Shown one piece after another: positions 61,130-64,000 of a stretch of 64,000 nucleotides of DNA. Made by a program: the position numbers and the translations under genes. Positions within the stretch are counted from its first letter, which is position 1, and every line of letters begins with the position of its first letter. The stretch is from an uncultured Clostridia bacterium (GTDB lineage Bacteria > Bacillota > Clostridia > Oscillospirales > CAG-272). The notes beneath the pieces were generated by a model, which was not told the DNA's origin, did no database searches, and saw nothing but the letters and a program-made list of their open reading frames with translations. The stretch lies in NCBI GenBank assembly GCA_944381115.1, contig CALWJV010000015.1, forward strand, positions 203,894-267,893. Reading direction: 5' to 3'.

Positions 61130-64000
61130 TTAATCCTTAATTTCAATTGTTTTTCCGAGTGAGAAGGAATAAATAAGAGTTTTGTATATAACTTGTCCTG
61201 TCAATTTTTCAAGAGCTTTTTTATAATAACTCAGTTGGCGTCCGTGTCTTTCATTAAAGAAAAGTTTTTCTTTTTCGGAAGTTCCGGAAATACTTTCCGG
61301 AACACGGTCGGTTTTGTAGTCAAGCAGATAAATATTTCCGTTTTTATCTTTAAAATAACAGTCTATAACACCCTGTACAAATATATAGTCATCGGCAACC
61401 TTTTGTATCAAATGTGGATTTTCAGTAAAATTTGAAGCCGGAAATTTAACGTTAAAGCGGTATTCTCTCTGAACATACCGTGCTTCCTTGATCATTTTAT
61501 AAATATCAGACAGGAAAAAAACTTTTACTTCTTCAGTGTTTATTAATTTAGCATGAGAAGGAAGAATAAACCGTTTTTTAGTAAGCCGTTCTATTTCAGC
61601 CGATATGCCGTTTTTTTCAGTATTTTCAAAATCACAAAATTGCATAAAAATATGAGTTGCAGTACCTTTTTCGGCGGATGAAACGCTATCTGTACCAAGT
61701 AAAAAATCCGGAATCTTCATTTTTGGAGAGTTATCCGGGATATTTACCTGTTCATCTGCTCCATTTGCAGTAAATTCATTAATCGCTGAAAGGTTATCTT
61801 CCGGATGTATCAGATGTTCAAAATCCGGGAGAATAAATTTACCGCTGTCATCAAAGTAATTAACATCCTCTTCTAAGTCATCGAGTATTTTCGGGTAAAG
61901 TTTTGAAACTGATATCTTAGAAGGTATAAATGATGCTGTTTTGTGAGGATATACATAATCAAAGCGTTTTTTAAGGGTACTGTATATTTCTTCTTCGGTT
62001 TCAGTTATTTTCATTTTAGTATCAAGTACAGATCCGGCAGGAACACCAGAGTGAAAATCTTTGTAAATTTCATCAGGACTGAAGACCGACACAGAATAAC
62101 ATGGAGAAAGATCTGTTTTACATTTAAGTGCTGTTAAAATCCATTTGAGGTAACTGTTTTGCATGTAAAAAACCATTGGGTGATGCACGGCAGCGGCGTG
62201 ATAACAGTTACGTTCGATTGTCAAAAAATCTTTTACGGTACCGGAAATATAAAGTGCGGTTTTTGCTCTGCTTAGAGCGACATAAAGCAGCCGCATTTCT
62301 TCCTCTGCTTCATTTATTTTGCATTCAAGCAGTAGAGCACGCCTGTATAGTGTGTCAGCGGAGGTTAAGCGAAGACTGTCTTTTATTCGCATTGCAATTC
62401 CGTATTTTGGGTCTATTACAACGGATTTTTTACTTGTTTCCGTGCTGAAAGCACGTGAGCATCTTGCAACGAAGCAGTAATCAATTTCAAGACCCTTGGA
62501 ATGGTGTATACTCATTATTTTTACGCCGGTACCTTCTTCAGAAGCAGAAGGAACATTATCACTGTCAAGCATAACCCGTATATAGTCAATAAAAGAGTAA
62601 AGATCGCTTTTACCAAAGGAAGAAAAAGATTTTGCAATTTCATGAAGTTTTAAAAGATTTGATCTGCGGCATTTTACGACGGATTCGGGGAGTCGGCCAC
62701 CATCATAAATCAAGGTAAAAAAAGCGGTTTCGGTATATATTTGCCAAAGCGTGCGGTCAACAGTGTTTTTTGAAGCAAACATACGCATTCGCGACAAAAA
62801 ATCAAGAAAAAATATACCCTTTTGAAAATTAACCGTTAATGTATATTCTTTTATTGCATCAAAAAGAGATGATGCGTTATTTTTTGACTGTCTGATTTTT
62901 ATAAGATCATTAAAAGTGAATCCAAATATGGGACTGCGAAGTGCACCTGCAAGAAAAATATCTCTGTACGGATTGTCAATGCAGTTAAGAAGACAAAGCG
63001 CAAGTTGAATTTCCGGTGCATCAAAAAGTTTAGACCCTTTATCCGTGCTTGTGGGGATGTTGCGTTTTTTAAGAGCAGACTCAAAAACAGGAGCATCGCT
63101 TTTTGTTCCTCGGAGCAAAATTGCTATATCATCGGTATTGACTCCGCTTGAAATAAGAGATGATATTTTGTTTGCTATCATTTCGGCTTCAAGAGTAACC
63201 GAACCGGGATCTTGCCGATCGGTATTAATTTGAATGTCGTTAAGTATATTGTTTTCATCTGTAACCGATTTGTTTACAGATAAATCAGATTTTTTATAAT
63301 CAGCAATTAAAATATTGACTTCCGGAGCATCTGCTTTTGAATTACAAAATAGGCGGTCCTCTTTTGAATAAGGGATTCTGTAGGAATATCTGTTTTCTAT
63401 ATTATTATTCAGAAACAGCGCATCTGAAACGGTATTTACAAATTCTGTAATGTTGAATGCGGAACGAAAGTTATCCGAAAGGGTGATTGTAACACTGTTT
63501 TCGTATTTATCTATATTTTTTTGATATTTATGAAAATTTCTGTGGTAATCAGAAAATATGGATGGCTCCGCGCCTCGAAACCTGTATATGCTCTGCTTTA
63601 TATCTCCGACCATAAATATCGGACAGTTTATCGAAAGTGCTTGAAAAATTTTATTTTGCAGGGGGTTAACATCTTGATATTCATCAACATAAATTTCGTC
63701 AAAAGATGCTGAAATACGTTTTGCATTTTCAGATATGGTTCCGTTTTCATTGTAAAGAAGTTTTACGGCGTACTGTTCAAGATCGTTAAAGTCCAGAACG
63801 GAGCGTTTTAATTTTTCATCGGTAAATTTTCGGTCAAATTCTTCCAGAAAGTTTAATAGTGCATTTGCAATTTTAGAAGTCTGCTCTCCGTTTACCTTCA
63901 GTGAATAATCAGGATTTTCAAAAAAATCTTCTTTGAATTTTTTAATACTGTCTTTAATATACGGTTTTACGACCATGCGGGCATATTCACCTTTGTCGGT
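61130..64000 (-). CDS. addA: ATP-dependent helicase/nuclease subunit A (5' part outside window)
   Basis: The frame stays open to the right edge, so only the C-terminal ~956 residues of the usual ~1200 are seen; the Walker A end lies beyond 64000. Superfamily 1 motifs are present: VDEYQD (II), GDIKQSIYRFRG (III), SIHHSKGLE (V) and LYVALSRAKT (VI). The C-terminal RecB-type nuclease has LLDYKTD. With AddB it resects double-strand breaks and loads RecA. AddB would normally be just upstream, outside the window. Confidence 0.93.
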   Translation of the reverse strand, partial: TDKGEYARMVVKPYIKDSIKKFKEDFFENPDYSLKVNGEQTSKIANALLNFLEEFDRKFTDEKLKRSVLDFNDLEQYAVKLLYNENGTISENAKRISASFDEIYVDEYQDVNPLQNKIFQALSINCPIFMVGDIKQSIYRFRGAEPSIFSDYHRNFHKYQKNIDKYENSVTITLSDNFRSAFNITEFVNTVSDALFLNNNIENRYSYRIPYSKEDRLFCNSKADAPEVNILIADYKKSDLSVNKSVTDENNILNDIQINTDRQDPGSVTLEAEMIANKISSLISSGVNTDDIAILLRGTKSDAPVFESALKKRNIPTSTDKGSKLFDAPEIQLALCLLNCIDNPYRDIFLAGALRSPIFGFTFNDLIKIRQSKNNASSLFDAIKEYTLTVNFQKGIFFLDFLSRMRMFASKNTVDRTLWQIYTETAFFTLIYDGGRLPESVVKCRRSNLLKLHEIAKSFSSFGKSDLYSFIDYIRVMLDSDNVPSASEEGTGVKIMSIHHSKGLEIDYCFVARCSRAFSTETSKKSVVIDPKYGIAMRIKDSLRLTSADTLYRRALLLECKINEAEEEMRLLYVALSRAKTALYISGTVKDFLTIERNCYHAAAVHHPMVFYMQNSYLKWILTALKCKTDLSPCYSVSVFSPDEIYKDFHSGVPAGSVLDTKMKITETEEEIYSTLKKRFDYVYPHKTASFIPSKISVSKLYPKILDDLEEDVNYFDDSGKFILPDFEHLIHPEDNLSAINEFTANGADEQVNIPDNSPKMKIPDFLLGTDSVSSAEKGTATHIFMQFCDFENTEKNGISAEIERLTKKRFILPSHAKLINTEEVKVFFLSDIYKMIKEARYVQREYRFNVKFPASNFTENPHLIQKVADDYIFVQGVIDCYFKDKNGNIYLLDYKTDRVPESISGTSEKEKLFFNERHGRQLSYYKKALEKLTGQVIYKTLIYSFSLGKTIEIKD

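Overview
The window is AT-rich chromosomal DNA of a low-GC, Gram-positive Clostridia-type bacterium, most like the Oscillospiraceae/Ruminococcaceae group. Evidence: TTG/GTG starts behind strong GGAGG-type ribosome sites, near-perfect sigma-A promoters (TTGACA-17-TATAAT), spore-lineage genes (gerW/ytfJ, a spoVB-like flippase), anaerobic ribonucleotide reduction (nrdG-nrdD), and Firmicutes gene orders (plsX-rnc-smc-ftsY, rsfS-yqeK-nadD, infC-rpmI-rplT). I see no phage, insertion sequence, CRISPR array or rRNA. Three tRNA genes are present (His, Arg, Gly).

Layout. 1-3780: a carbohydrate patch (end of a PHP/DUF3604-like protein, an AraC regulator, a divergent GH2 beta-mannosidase-like enzyme). 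4002-4159: tRNA-His and tRNA-Arg on the minus strand. 4294-15456: a plus-strand run lon, engB, lysA, scpA, scpB, DUF2953, gerW, dacF-type carboxypeptidase, rluB-type pseudouridine synthase, a small GNAT-like protein and galE. 15707-17823: glmM and a left-handed beta-helix protein (minus). 18224-20033: tRNA-Gly, then an orphan acidic protein coupled to a zinc-ribbon membrane protein. 20154-24323: nrdG-nrdD-trxB (minus). 24764-26450: a TPR protein translationally coupled to a DUF4037 nucleotidyltransferase-like protein. 26583-27803: an unknown membrane protein.

28229-46183 is a long minus-strand housekeeping run, in transcription order: rRNA methyltransferase, dprA, topA, trmFO, plsX, a degenerate RNase III paralogue with two dsRNA-binding domains, rnc, a radical SAM gene, smc, ftsY, rdgB, nadD, yqeK, rsfS. 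Then come infC-rpmI-rplT (46447-47592) with an attenuated leader and an AUU start, serC-serA, a sugar nucleotidyltransferase, a Xer recombinase, a degenerate D,D-carboxypeptidase homologue, a SpoVB-like flippase and a DUF4830 protein. The right end (56546-64000) carries GH127 and a UxuB-type dehydrogenase, a Fur/PerR-family repressor with a Per-box-like operator, a HAD phosphatase and the 3' part of addA.

The observations I rate highest are the catalytically degenerate RNase III with tandem dsRBDs beside the intact rnc; NrdD carrying its own CPNC glutaredoxin-like tail next to a TrxB that lacks the usual HRRxxxR NADPH motif; a pseudo-D,D-carboxypeptidase; DprA with a roughly 215-residue inserted linker; and the TPR-DUF4037 pair. 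All functional statements are inferred from motifs and gene order read by eye; no database search was run.
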